Assembly: GCA_001600095.1 (NCBI GenBank)
Contig: BCIX01000003.1
Coordinates: 248,001 to 312,000, forward strand
Direction of reading: 5' to 3'
DNA length: 64,000 nt
Source: Bullera alba
Taxonomy: Eukaryota > Basidiomycota > Tremellomycetes > Tremellales > Bulleraceae
Shown piece after piece: positions 22,362 through 38,685 of this stretch (positions are counted from its first letter, which is position 1; each line of letters begins with the position of its first letter). The notes beneath the pieces are model-generated. The model worked only from the letters and a program-made list of their open reading frames with translations, searched no databases and was not told where the DNA came from. The position numbers were made by a program, and so were the translations under genes.

Positions 22362-25183
22362 ATGGCGCTGAGTAGGGCCCTGAGTCGATTCTCCATCTCA
22401 AACAGAGCAGTTACCCAACCGGCATTCTGGCATATGCCCCAACTCACACTCTTCGCGGATCCCAATTCTAAATCTCTCGCACTCTCACCTTCCAAATCTC
22501 CCAAGCGGACTGCAACCACTTCTGCCTCCTCATCTTCGTATAGACACCAGAACGGTTCTGGAAGTGGACAGCCGAATCTCTGGGCATTACACCACGAACA
22601 AGAAGACATGGCTGCACGGAACAAGAGCAGGGCGGCTGCTAAAGCCGAAGGCAAGTCGCTCGAGATGTTCGACGAAGAAGGCGGAGATGCTGGAGAAAAG
22701 GAGACGGTGAAAAAGGAGCATTCTGGTGCTCACGTTAAGGAGAATGATGAAGGGCAACAAGGGGAAAAGAGGGCGAAAGGCGCTCCAGGGAAGAAAAGGG
22801 ACAGATCACCTGAAGGCGGCGGTGTCGCCGATAGCAGGGACGTTAAGAGGCATAAGAATGCCTATGAGATCAGTGAGTCTAAGTCATGAAGTATGACTTC
22901 GATTGTGTCGACGCTGACTTCGCTGTAGAGGGCAAAGTAGCTACAGTAGAAGATGCCGCAAGGGCAGACGAGGACCCTCCCCTTGATCAATTGATCAGGG
23001 TGATGAAGAACAACAAGGGCAAAGTCGAAAAGGGAGAATCGATTGTGTATTGGATGCGCATGGAGGATGTCCGGAGTGAGACCATCATCGATGTCCCCCA
23101 GTGACTTCTACTGACACTCTATAGTTGAGGACAACACGGCCTTCGCGATGGCAGGGGCAAAGGCGAAAGAGCTGGGCTTGCCGCTGATCGTGCTATACGT
23201 CCTCTCGCCGGGAGACTATAATTGGCATGATCGAGGTCCTAAAAAGATTGACTTTCTACTGCGGAATCTTCGGTATCTCAAGGTATGTCCCTCTCTAGCC
23301 CGTGTCCGCAGCAGCTTACGCCTTAGTCGCTGTAGCCCAAGTTGGACGAATTGAACATCCCCTTACACGTGGTCTCGTACGATAAGAGGCTTTCGATACC
23401 CCGTAGACTGCTCACAGAGTTGTTGCCTAACGTGCTCAAAACCACACATGTGTTCGCCAACATCGAGTACGAGGTCGACGAGCTCAGGCGGGATATCGCT
23501 TGTGTCAAATTGGGTCAACAGAAAGGCATAGAGGTGACCTGTGTCCACGACAGACTGGCCATCCCACCCGGGATAGTGTTGAGCAAGCAGGGCAAGCCCA
23601 TGTCCGTGTACAGGTGGGTCAAGGTGGACGTTACAGTTCGGAAGGAGACTGATAGCAAGGTGATCCTAGTCCCTGGCAGAGAGCGTGGGCGTTGGTGCTG
23701 GAGAAAGAGCCAAAGTATTTGAAAATGTCGGAGATCCCAGAGGCCAACGACAAGAGTATACGAGAGCATAAAGACTTTGGCAAGTTGTTCGACGCGACAC
23801 CTGTGCCTGAGTACGTCGAGGGCTTCAAGGTGGAAGAGGGAGAAAAGTTGCAAGAGCTCTGGCCTGAGGGCATGGACAATGCCAAGGAGGTGAGCGTGGC
23901 TCCCCAGATCAGACAATGTTAGGTAAATGTGCTAAAGTCACCCGGTTGCAGCTACTTGACCGGTTCCTAAACACCAAAGCCCGGAAGCAGCAGCTCGAAC
24001 TGGTCTCCCCATTACGGGAAGACGGCTTGGAGCGGGACGTCAAGCACTCTCGAATCAACGAGTATACCACTGGGCGGAATTTGGTCAACGGGGACACGTC
24101 CTCCCGACTCAGCCCATATCTCGCCCTCGGGGTGATCAGCGCTCGCATGGTGCTCAACGAGGCCAAGAAGATGACAAAGGGAAAGCTGCAATCAGGACGG
24201 GATACCGGCGTCGGGATGTGGGTCCAAGAAGTCGCATGGCGCGACTTCTACAATACAATGGTGGCGACGTGGCCTCGTCTCGGGATGGGAAGACCTTTCC
24301 TTGAGAAGTTCGCCGATGTGCAGTGGGAGGTGAACGAAGAGCACCTGCAAGCTTGGAGAGATGGAAAGACGGGGTATCCCATTGTCGATGCGGCCATGCG
24401 AGCTGGTAAAGCCAGGGGTGAGTCAACGCGCAGCACAACTGGCTCTGGAGGAATGATGCTGACTTGAGGCGACAGGCTGGATGGAGAACAGGGTCCGAAT
24501 GGTTACCGCTTCGTTCTTAGTCAAGTCGCTCATGCTAGATTGGCGTGAGTGATGATCGCGGAATGACTATTGAGAGTGAGCTGACCGTGCCATAGGTCTC
24601 GGCGAGAAACACTTCATGGTAAGCAGATGAAGTCTTGTGTCGTGCTTTCAAGGTGTTCTCGGTCATCGAAGCCCATTCTGATGACGATGTAGGAAATCTT
24701 CATCGATGGAGACTTGTGTGCGAACTCCGGAGGGTGAGTCCCAGTATTCAGCAGTGTGACTGACGTATTTTAGATGGCAATGGGTTTCTAGTGTGAGTGA
24801 TTAGTCCCCATCGTAGGTCAAGTGGTCATCTTCTAATCCGCTTCGCTTTGTCAACAGGTCGGCACCGATCCTCAGCCGTACTTTGTGAGTGCCCGATAAC
24901 CTGGGTTCCATTCAAGGCAGGGTAGCTCACCTCGCCTCCACAGAGGATCTTCAACACAATCACCCAGTCGGAGAAATGTGATCCGAATGGGGACTACATC
25001 AGGTATTGGGTCCCCGAGCTCAAGAACTTGAAGGGCAAGGCGATCCACGATCCATTCCACAATATGCCCTCGAGCGAGTTCAAGAAGTTGGGCTATCCAG
25101 CGCCGATTGTCGATCACAAGCAATCGAGGGAGAGGGCGCTGTTTAGGTATAAGAACGTCGGGGAGAAGGAGGATGGGTCGTAG
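22362..25183 (+). CDS. PHR1: class I CPD DNA photolyase
   Basis: About a dozen exons. The N-terminus (MALSRALSRFSISNRAVTQP) looks like a mitochondrial presequence. It is followed by about 150 low-complexity residues with a basic cluster (KKRDRSPEGG..VKRHKN) suitable as an NLS. The photolyase domain follows: SIVYWMRMEDVR, DNTAFAMAGAKAKELGLPL, KGIEVTCVHDRL, SVYSPWQRAWA, SRINEYTTGRNL, DTSSRLSPYLALGVIS and VQEVAWRDFYN. The FAD and DNA-binding region has GKTGYPIVDAAMRA, GWMENRVRMVTASFLVKS, HFMEIFIDGDLCANSGGWQW and GTDPQPYFRIFNTITQSEK. It ends with KYNVG-type tail and TAG at 25181. It repairs UV cyclobutane pyrimidine dimers with blue light. The presence of both targeting signals suggests dual nuclear and mitochondrial use, as known for yeast Phr1. 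Confidence 0.93.
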
Positions 25184-25654
25184 CGGGGTGTTACCTCGAG
25201 GCTCAGGTTGCTGTGCGGCCACGTGGGCTCAGTTCATCCCATAGAGGATACACAAGAGGTTGCAGTTCTCGCGACTTGTACAAGGCACCATGTACAATGT
25301 CAAAATGCCCTTCTAACCGTCAGCTGGCCTGGGCCTGCTCCTGCACCAGCAGGTCCTTTGACGAGCCTACGAGAGCATTAGCAATCGCAGGTACGACTTA
25401 TAATGAGCTAATCTTCAAAACTAATTGGGATTGGGACATGATTACGATCTTGCCGCTCTATCGGACATTACGTTTTCATTTTTTAATTTTGGTTAAATTT
25501 CGATTTCTCCCGAGCTCCTTCGATCACTCGTCATCGAGGGACGAGGATGATGAGAGTAGCGAACACAAGTATTTCGACGTCGAACGACTGTACATTAATC
25601 GGATCCTTCCTGTTGATAACCTCAATCACAGCTCGACGGACACACTAATCCACC
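25184..25654. other. intergenic region with AT-rich stretch
   Basis: 471 bp before TOM70, with an AT-rich run (CATTTTTTAATTTTGGTTAA) at about 25475-25500. This could be a poly(dA:dT) promoter element. No gene is seen. Confidence 0.5.
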
Positions 25655-28319
25655 ATGGCGCCCATTATCAACCCACCACCAGCGTCGCAAGTGCCAATCG
25701 GAGTGCCGGGCAATCTTGCCAACTTCCCATCCCAATCCACCTCGGAATCGATCCTCGACAGAACATCCCGTTTCGTCAGGGATAACAAAGTTGCCGTTAC
25801 TGCGTTCACGGCTCTGGTAGTCGCTGGAACGGGATACTACGTGTACACCAACTCGAACCGGTATTCCGGCAACGACGGCGGCAGCGACAGTGGATCTCAG
25901 GATGGTTCTTCGGAGAAGGTCTCTGGCGGAGCTGGAGCTAGTGGTAGTGGAGCAAAGAAGACCAAGAAGAAGAACAAGAGCAAAAAGTTCCTGAAGGGCG
26001 ATGGGACGAACGGTCCTCTTCTGGAGGAAATTCCAGGCGCGGCGGCAGCTGCTGGATCAGAAGGGGTGCCCAAGAAGTCGGAGACGCCGTCGACTCCGGT
26101 CGACGAGGCCAGTTCTTTCAGAGCAGACTTTCCCGATCCGGCTCAAATAGATAGCATGTCCGAGGCTGTGAGTCTCATGTTCCAGTCCCGGTGTTATATA
26201 CTCATCCGTTCTGCAGGAGAGGAACGAGAAAGGCTCGCAGTTGAAGGAGAAGGGAAACAAGCTGTACTCTGCGAAGAAGTTCAAGGACGCCGTCGAATGG
26301 TGAGTGAGAAGCGTCTAGTACTATCGAGCGCCCATTGACCGGAGGGTTTAGCTATACCAAAGCTATCGAAGTCTCGGTGAAGGCCGACCCGGTCTTCTAC
26401 TCGAACAGAGCGGCTTGTGAGTGGAATAGGCACTTCTTAGCTGTGTTAGGTCTGACGAGTACAGGTTACTCCAATTTCGAGCCCAAAGAGTGGAACAATG
26501 TCGTGTCCGATTGCGACGAGGCCATCAAGCTAGACAGGATGTAGTGAGTACCTGCTTCACCCATATACTCTGGACTCTCACTGATTCCGCCCAGCACGAA
26601 AGCGCTGAAACGAAGGGCCAACGCTCTCGAGCAACTAGGCAGAGACGAGGAGGCCATTAGGGGTGAGCAGCTACTCGAGGCCTTGCCTTTGTCTAGCTGA
26701 CAGTTGACCAGATCACTCTGCCACGGCGCTGCTGGCCGGTGGCCAAACTCAGGCGGCCATGGACTCGTGGGAGTCCGCCGAGAAGTGCACGGATAGACTG
26801 GCCGCCAAGCGCGCCTCTGAGATCCTGGCCGTGAGTCCGACATTACGGCGACAAGCGCTCTATTGACACGCTGTCACCAGTCCCGAGAACCCAAACTCCC
26901 CTCGACGACTTTCATCTCTGCCTACCTCTCCGCCTTCCGACCTCGTGAGTATCCATCCAATCCTGGACCCGAACGTCGCTGACTATCAAAACGACAGGGC
27001 CCAAGCCAACACTCCCCGCCGAACCTTCGCAGGGAGACAAAACTCTTGACATGGCATTCGACGCCCTGGCCGCTGGAGACTACGCCCACGCCGTTTCGTA
27101 CAACAACGAGGCTATCGACCAGGGAATCTCGACCAAGCAGAACGAGGCAGAGGCGTACAATCTTCGAGCAACGTTCAAGTTCCTCATGTCCGACTCTACG
27201 GGTGCCAAGGAGGATTTCCTAAAGTCGCTCGATCTGATGCCCGAGTTTGTCCAGTCTTGGGTCAAGATGGCCAGCGTCGACATGGAGCTCGGTGGGTAGC
27301 TGAGTGGCTTATTTGCTTCTGAAGCTAATACCGATATTAGGCGACGTCGCGACGTGCTTCGGCGACTTTGAGGCTGCTATCAGGCACAACCCTGAAGACC
27401 CAGACATTTACTACCACCGAGGACAGGGTGCGTGACGCTCGTTGAATAGATCCCAGCGAGGGCGATAGCTTACACTGAATAGTCTCCTTCATCATGGACG
27501 ACTTCAACAAGGCGATTGCGGACTACAAAAAGTCGACCGAACTCGAGCCCAACTTTGTCTTCAGCCACATCCAGCTCGCGGTCGCGCAGTACAAGCAAGG
27601 CGACAAGGACGGTAGTATGATCGCCTTCAGGTCGATCATCCAGCGGTTCTCGGACAGGGTTGAGCCATACAACTATGCGTGGGTACTCAGCAGCGCATTG
27701 CCACTTGTGGACTGCACTGACAAAACGACGTAGTGGAGAGTTGCTGTACGACCAGGAGAAGTTCAAGCAGGCCATTGAGCGATTCGACCAAGCCATCGAG
27801 AAGGACAAGAACAAGTGAGGCCCAACGCTTCACTACACCCACAATGCCGCTCTGACACTGACACTACCTAGCCACCCGAGAAACGTCCTGCCATACGTCA
27901 ACAAGTCGCTGGCCATCTTCCGAGCCGAGCAAAACTTTGCAGAGGCCGAAGCTCTCTGTCTCAAGGCTTTGGACATTGACCCAGACTGCGACGTCGCCAT
28001 TGGCTGTATTGCCCAGCTATGTGCTCAGCAGCGAAAAGCAACCGAGGCGCTCAAGTGGTTCGAGAAGGCCGTCGCCGTCGCCAGGACAGAGCCAGAGTTG
28101 GTCAATGCGCTCAAGTGTGAGTGCCTAGCATCCATGTGGAATGCTGCGAATGACCATGAAGGGGAAGATGCTGACGAGAGGGTGCAGTCACGATCGCTAG
28201 CAAGTCTCAATTGGCCCTCATCGAGGTGAGTACCAGACGCCGGCATCAAGCAAAGAGCTTTGACTGACTGGGAGATTCAGGCGTACCCCGAGTTCAAGGA
28301 GATGCTCTCTTTGTCGTAA
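25655..28319 (+). CDS. TOM70: mitochondrial import receptor TOM70
   Basis: The protein starts MAPIINPPPASQVPIGVPGN. A single N-terminal membrane anchor (KVAVTAFTALVVAGTGYYVY, about residues 48-68) is followed by a basic Lys-rich linker (KKTKKKNKSKKFLKG) and then TPR repeats. These include QLKEKGNKLYSAKKFKDAVE, WYTKAIEVSVKADPVFYSNR, ALKRRANALEQLGRDEEAI, AEAYNLRATFKFLMSD, DIYYHRGQVSFIMDDFNKA, HIQLAVAQYKQGDKDG and GELLYDQEKFKQAIERFDQA. It ends AYPEFKEMLSLS with TAA at 28317. Length (about 620 residues), anchor and repeat order match Tom70. Tom70 sits in the mitochondrial outer membrane and receives Hsp70/Hsp90-bound precursor proteins through its TPR clamp. About ten short introns, all in phase. 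Confidence 0.93.
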
Positions 28320-29420
28320 TGACCGGGCAAGGCGCTTCGGGTTCTCAGATAGAGACGGGGACAGAACAGAGTGATGCAGGGATGAGAGTTAGTGAAGAGG
28401 AGCTGGAAGGTCACCGACGACTGCTTGAAGAGAGGTACGACTTGCTAGACCTTGAATGACACACGACGGTTTGATGAGTGGTCGGAACAATGGTAGTTGC
28501 AGTAGGGGTATCTAGGAATAATGTAGCACCGAATCACCTTTCGCCTACTGTCTCGCAACGTCGACAATGGTGGCCATGGTATCGTGACTGCTCGGCTGCT
28601 CACTCGACGCGGTGACAGTAGTCAAACAAGTTCTCCGAAAATTTGCATTTGCGCTAGTCGCCCCAACATCGACCTCCTCCCGCTTCACTCAGACCTCCTA
28701 GCCGGTATAACCTGTACGAACCACCGTCCCCCGCCTGCGCCGTCCAGCCTCTGTTGTACGTTTGACGGTCCAATTTTCGGCTGTTCATCGCGCGGGCGGA
28801 TGGGAGCTAAGACGTCCGAATCGCTCTTGACGCAGATTGACGCTCGACTACGTTGTTGGACCGGCAACACCCCCGGGAAGGGGGGACCGGGTGAACGAGG
28901 AGCAACAAAGGAAACTCAAAGAATAGAGCTGCGTCTTGCCGCACAGACATAAATGTCCATAAAGAAGTAGAGGATGTTGAGTTGTTGAAATTTGGCGAGC
29001 GAGAGTGCGAGTGGGAGTGCTGGGTGGAGGGCGATTGACAGGCGCGTTTCACTCGGCGTTATAGCGGGATTATCAGTGTGGCAACCGGTGAACCCAGTCT
29101 CATGCTGGCAGTCGATTGTGCTGAGAGGTAGATGTAGCGTATGTACATGCATAGGTCATAAGGGTGTACTGGCAGGCAATAGACCACTGTCTGTGCCACC
29201 GAACTTCCAGCGGCCGCAAGTATAATCTGAACCGGTAACCTGCGCTTGTTCTCCTCTTCTCCGCCATCCTGGTCTCCAAAGCGATCTCTCCCAACCCCGC
29301 TTCGACCTTCCAGAATGACCAAACCGTACTCAATTGTCCTCATAAACCGCCTTATCCCGCACACCACCTATCACTTCTGACCATCTCCTTGCTGGGTAGC
29401 GCCAATTTGTCCGCACGCCT
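28320..29420. other. convergent intergenic region, 1.1 kb
   Basis: Between the 3' ends of TOM70 (+) and the large disordered-protein gene (-). Small ORFs on both strands (for example 29059-29367 minus) lack gene-like composition. I see no RNA gene or repeat. Confidence 0.45.
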
Positions 29421-32400
29421 TCATATCATCCATTTGGACTGCGAGGAAGGTCCTGCTCCAGGCGTCGGCCTCGACATGCCATACACCACACTTGAACGCG
29501 CCGTTGACGATTCCGGAGATGTTGACCACTTGGGCGTTCTGGACGTCGGCTGCGCCGGCGGCGCTGAGCGGGATAGGGTGATACTTGAGCTCGACTGGAA
29601 TGGCTGTAGTAGCTCGTCAGAAGGGCGGGTCCCGCCTGGGGGAACTTGGCGAGTCACTGATGGGTATGTTGCTCCGAAGCGGAATCCACTCTGAGGCGGA
29701 CGAGGTACAGTACTGTGCTGGGCGATCGTACTGGCAGTGAGGTTCTTCGACCTCGAGTACACCGTCTTCGTAGGGGTAGCTCGCGGCCCGACAGCGCTGA
29801 TGCTTAGGCTTTCCGAGTGAGTAGTAGCAGGATGGCTATTGATGCCGGCGGTGGGTGAAGTCTCGATGTGGGGGTCATTGGCGGTATTAGAGATCTTGGT
29901 TCTGGAGTAGACCGTCGTGACGGGGGTGGATCGCGTGGCTTCGGAGCTGGTCTTGAGGCTCTCGGAGGAGTATGTCCTGACGGTGGGGAAATGGCTCTTG
30001 ATGGTGTTGACGTGTTTGGTAGACGTCGTTGCTGAAGATCGCTTGGGAGACGATGTATTTGCAGTTGTCGACTTGGTCTTCTGGCTGGTAGTAGTAGCCT
30101 TGACTTGTGGTCGCGAGGGGAGTATCACCACATCATCATCACTGCCCGCGGCATGACGGGCCAATACCCCATCGAAGAAGCTTGACGAAGAGCCGAACCC
30201 GGACTGAGCAATGCGGGCTGTAAGAGGGAGGGTTTGTTCAGCTTGACTGTGTGTGGTCGTGTTGGTACTGGTCGAAAAGTTGCCCTGACCACAGGCGGAA
30301 TTGGCTGTATGCTGACTGGTACTGTTGGGATCTTGAGTTTGGCTCTGGTTGGGCGTACTTGACCAACTTGGCATACTTGGCTTTGTGGTCTGACTACTGT
30401 TGATGACCGGTGGAGACGCTTCTTGAGACGTGTTGGTATCGACGACCGCTTGATCGGTGACTCCATTCAGGCGGGACACTCGAGCCGATCTGCGAAGGGG
30501 GAGCGACGTCTGCGATTGTGATGATCCTTGCTGTTCTTGCCCCTGGTTCGAGGAGGAAGGAATGCTTGTTCGCTCGTTGCTGACTGGATGCTCGAGTCTT
30601 TGGCGGTCTGGCTCGTTGACCCACGTCTTGGCTCGTGGAGATTACCTGGTCTGACCTTGATGGATATCAGATGGTCCTTGCGGCGAGGCACCTTGAGCAC
30701 CAACTTGCTCTTGGCTCTGCGGGTTTGGCGAGCTGTCATCACCATTGCGAGTTCGGCGAGATCTTCCAGAGGCGACGGTGGTGTTGCTGCTCGTAATGAG
30801 ATTGTTGATAGTCTGCTCTGCCACGGCGTCGCTGGAAAGCGTCTCGCCAGTACCGGTAGTCGACGAGCCGCCCTTGGTGCCAGCCTGCGAGCTCTGCGGG
30901 TTTAGCTGCGTCGACTCGGTCTCCACCGAGTCGACCCCGTCTGGCACTTCTTGAGCCGCCTACAAATCGGTCAGAAGGGATCAAGCAGGTCAATCTCTGG
31001 ACTCACTGCTGTAGTACGAGCTCGCTTCTTCGGACGGGGCGCTGTCGAAGAGTCTCCCATTCCCTGTGTACCGGCGCCGGACGCGGTCTAGACAAGTCAG
31101 TCGACCCGTTCTGACGTGGTCTGCAGACGAGCCCCTCACCTTTTGGCTATCGACATTCGAGATCGTGATTGACGTCTCTGCACTTTGCCCTCCGGTCTTG
31201 TTGCTCCCCCCTCTGGCTTTCCTCTGACTCCATCGAAGTTTATCCCTAGCTCTCCTTTCTTCTCGGCAAGCACGCTCCTTCTCCCTAGCCGCTCTTCGCC
31301 TCGCATTCTTCTCCTCCCTCCGGGCGCGTTCCCTCGCCTCGCTCGAGTAATTCGATCCAGCGGGATCGTCCGATGACGTCGAGCCGGACGAATGGGTAAA
31401 GTCCGGAATCTCAGACTCCTCGCTCTGATTGTTGGCATTATCAGACTCTCCATTGTCACTCCTCTTGCGTTTGCCTTTGGCCTTGTGCGATCGAGTCGCT
31501 GGCGCTGAGGATGTGTGGCCCCGAGATCCAGGCGGCGGGCGTCGGGTGGAAGGTTGAGACTCGTCCGACTTCTCGGGAGAAGAGTCAAACTTGAAAATAG
31601 GCTGCCCGGGTGGTGGACTCAAGGTGATCAAAGTCTGTCTTCGCCTAACACCAGTTTTGGTCCTTGTCCTCGCTGCTGGTGGATCGGTGTATTGCTCCTG
31701 AGAGACCGTGAGATTGGGAGGAGGTGCTGCCTGCTTTGCTCTGGCCGGATCTCGCTTTCGATTGGTCTTTGGTCTAGATGTTGCGTTCGATTGAGTGTTA
31801 CTGGGCGTCAGGCCATTCTCGGCGGCCATTAGGTCTTGAGCTACCGGAGACTCGGTGAGATCGATTATGTGGTTGGGCTGAGAAGCGGGTTGGCTCATGT
31901 CTCGGTGCTCGTTCGCATGAGCTGAGCCAACGGCACTATTCGGACTATTGGTTTGGAGAGGTCGCATAGGTGGGGTTGGGATATCATCCCCGTAATGGTC
32001 AATACCACCATGGTCGTTGGAGGATAACGATTCGGTGACCTGGGTATTGGTCGGCGATACGGTGGTGGTGTTTGGCGTTGGTAGTCCGCCCAGGAGAGAT
32101 TGACTCGAATGCGAGGGCCTCACTGCCGATGGAGGTGTTCGGGTATTGGCTTTCGGATGTTCTCTGGAGCTATGCGATGCCGGAGGGATACCCAAGATAG
32201 CGTTGATGCCAAATACGTCGTCTTCTGGACGTGACGTGGGCCTGGTGTGTCTCTGACCTTGGCGGACAGGCGGTCGAAGTAGATCGTCGAAACCACCAAA
32301 ACCACCAAAACCGCCGAAATCGCCGAAACCACCAGGGTAACCATTCGTTGCGATGTCATTGACGTTGGCGTTGAATTTGATAATACTCGACCCGAGATCT

Positions 32401-33905
32401 TGTACCACCCTGACCATCTCGTTCCATCCTCTTAGGCTTACTTGTCGGACCTCGCCCTCTTGCGCTATCATCTTATACTTGCTGGCGAGAACCGACTCCA
32501 GACGGGTGACCGCTGACAGGAGCTCCGAATCATTGGCAGCACCTATGATACCTCCTTGGTGTGAGGTGTTGGGTTGAGACTTGTCTGGTGCTGATTGAGA
32601 TAGTGAGTCTTGCAGAAGATCAGGCAATTGAGTTACCTTCGCCTGTAGAGCGTCCATGGATTGCTTGAACACCGCCACGTCGCGAACGGCTTGTTGTAGA
32701 TTTGCGATAGGAACATGTCGTAGCGTGTCGTTCAGGCTTTGGACTGAGTCGAGCTTCCCGATGAGCACATTGATGAGTTGAATGGAAGGCTGGGGTAGTG
32801 GGTCAGCTTGTTGCACGAGAAGGATGCAGACTGGATACAGCTTACGTCTTCATGGTCGGGAGCTCTGTTCTCCTTGTTCGACAACTGGATTCGATCCACT
32901 ATTCGCTCGACTCTCGGTAGAAGGGTTTTGGCTATGGTGTCTGGTAGTGAGGAGACTTTGTGGTGTAGCTGATCGAGGGATGTCCTGTCCATTTCTTGCA
33001 GTGCCGTGGACACTATGAGGAGCGTCAGCTGTCAAACATTTTTCCATAATGTCGGAGCTGGTCTTCGAATGTCCCGATGGACTCACGCTGCTCGCTGATC
33101 TCGTCTATGATGTTCTGCTTTGTTGCTAGTGTTCGTTGACCGATCTGGACATCGTGCAGGCGGTCTCTGAGGGTGATATAGTCCTTTCGTAGAGTTTGAT
33201 TTCCGGCTTTGAGATCCTGTACCGAACTCGTGAGGATGGAGACTTGGCCAGTGATGCCTACAAGGAGATTAGCACATAGCTTCTCTCTGTTTCGAAAGCT
33301 GATCGAATCCGGATCTGGATGACACAGCTTGACTCACTTTCCAAAGCTGCGAGGATCTTCTCCCCCGTTGACGGTTGCATCCTCTGTTCCGCCTCTGCCA
33401 TCATGATCTCCTCGGCTGTCTTAGCTTGATTGCTCGGACCCGGGCGTCGAGACGAGATGGAAGCTCTACTGGGTGCTCTGGGCTCAGAGGGCGGTGGCAT
33501 GTGAAATGGCTGTCCCGGTGGAGGGCGATACGAGTCAACAGGTCTCGGCGGAGGCGTTGGTGGGTAGCCCGGCGTTCCCATGCGAGGAGGAAAGGAGAAT
33601 GGAATCTGGGAAGATGAGGCGATGAGCTTGTCTAGATATGTCTGAGGGACGGGGGTTGAACTCGGAGTGTGAATGGCTGGAGATACGGGAGGCCAGTAGA
33701 ACGGCGATGGGGATGGCTGGGAGGATGGTACGGAGGGGAACCATGATGTATAAGCCTGAGGTAGAGGTTGACTGCTGGGTGGAAGAGGTGGGTCGGCCTG
33801 ATTGTTTTGATCCTCTTGATGGTCTGCGTTGGGATCAGTAGCTTGGAAAGAGGTTTCTTGGTTGGTATGAGAAGGAAGGTCTTGAGATGAAGGTACGAAG
33901 AGCAT
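29421..33905 (-). CDS. large disordered coiled-coil protein with SUMO-interaction-like motifs
   Basis: About seven exons (roughly 1,300 residues) read as one gene. Exon 1 starts MLFVPSSQDLPSHTNQ and is Pro/Ser/Gln-rich. Exons 2-4 have helical, coiled-coil-like stretches (TGQVSILTSSVQDLKAG, LRDRLHDVQIGQRTLA, LIGKLDSVQSLNDTLRH). A Gly-Phe repeat follows (GGFGDFGGFGGFGGFDD) and long Ser/Thr/Pro/Asn-rich regions. NHIIDLTES and DDDVVILPSRP look like SUMO-interaction motifs. An Arg/Glu-rich helix (ARRRAAREKERACREERRAR) and NLS candidates (KAKGKRKRSD, RPKKRART) point to the nucleus. The final joint (donor GTAATC, acceptor CATCCAGTCAG, 66 nt) removes the only stop between the last two parts. I do not recognise the family. 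A chromatin, meiotic or transcription-regulatory scaffold is possible, but this is inference. Confidence 0.7.
32285..32336 (-). repeat. Gly-Phe coding repeat (GGFGGF)
   Basis: A trinucleotide-periodic repeat (CCACCAAAA units on the plus strand) that encodes GGF-type steps inside the large disordered protein. Such GF repeats are aggregation- or phase-separation-prone. Confidence 0.75.
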
Positions 33906-38217
<4,312 letters not shown>

Positions 38218-38685
38218 TGTCCAACGCGATGTAGCCTGTAAGTGGATACGAAAACGGCGAGGAGTCAGGAGTCAGTGTAATGCAGCGTGCTTGACTTTGA
38301 GGCCATGGCTTTGACGATCTTCTCGGACAATTTGATCTTTGTGAGATGCGACGTGGTCATGGGACATTCGTGTCTCATGCTACCGCTCGCGGATTCTAGA
38401 TAGTAGCACATTTTACGAAACATACATGCATCCATACGACAGCGGGCGGAGCAGTGTTGCTTGACCCTAGCCAGCGTGTAGCGCGATCACTCTCAGAGCT
38501 CTGAGGATGAGCAACTAGCAAGCTGAACATGCTGAAACGCGTAATCAAATTCGTTCGCGATCTGAAATCTTAGTTGTGCTTTCCTCTGAGCAGCTACACG
38601 GCAGCCCAGGACCTCAACGATCTACGCCCACTGCTCATCTGCGATTTCCACCGCCACCGACTACACTCCGACAGCTACTCGCAAC
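38218..38685. other. intergenic region
   Basis: Tandem space (468 bp) between the GMC gene and ARL2. A direct/inverted AGAGCTCTGAG word lies near 38490. No gene is seen. Confidence 0.45.

Noticed and set aside
25475..25500. AT-rich run as a possible replication origin
   Set aside because: The run is short and lies in a promoter; nothing else supports an origin.
29059..29367. minus ORF between TOM70 and the disordered-protein gene
   Set aside because: No conserved residues; probably UTR or intergenic.
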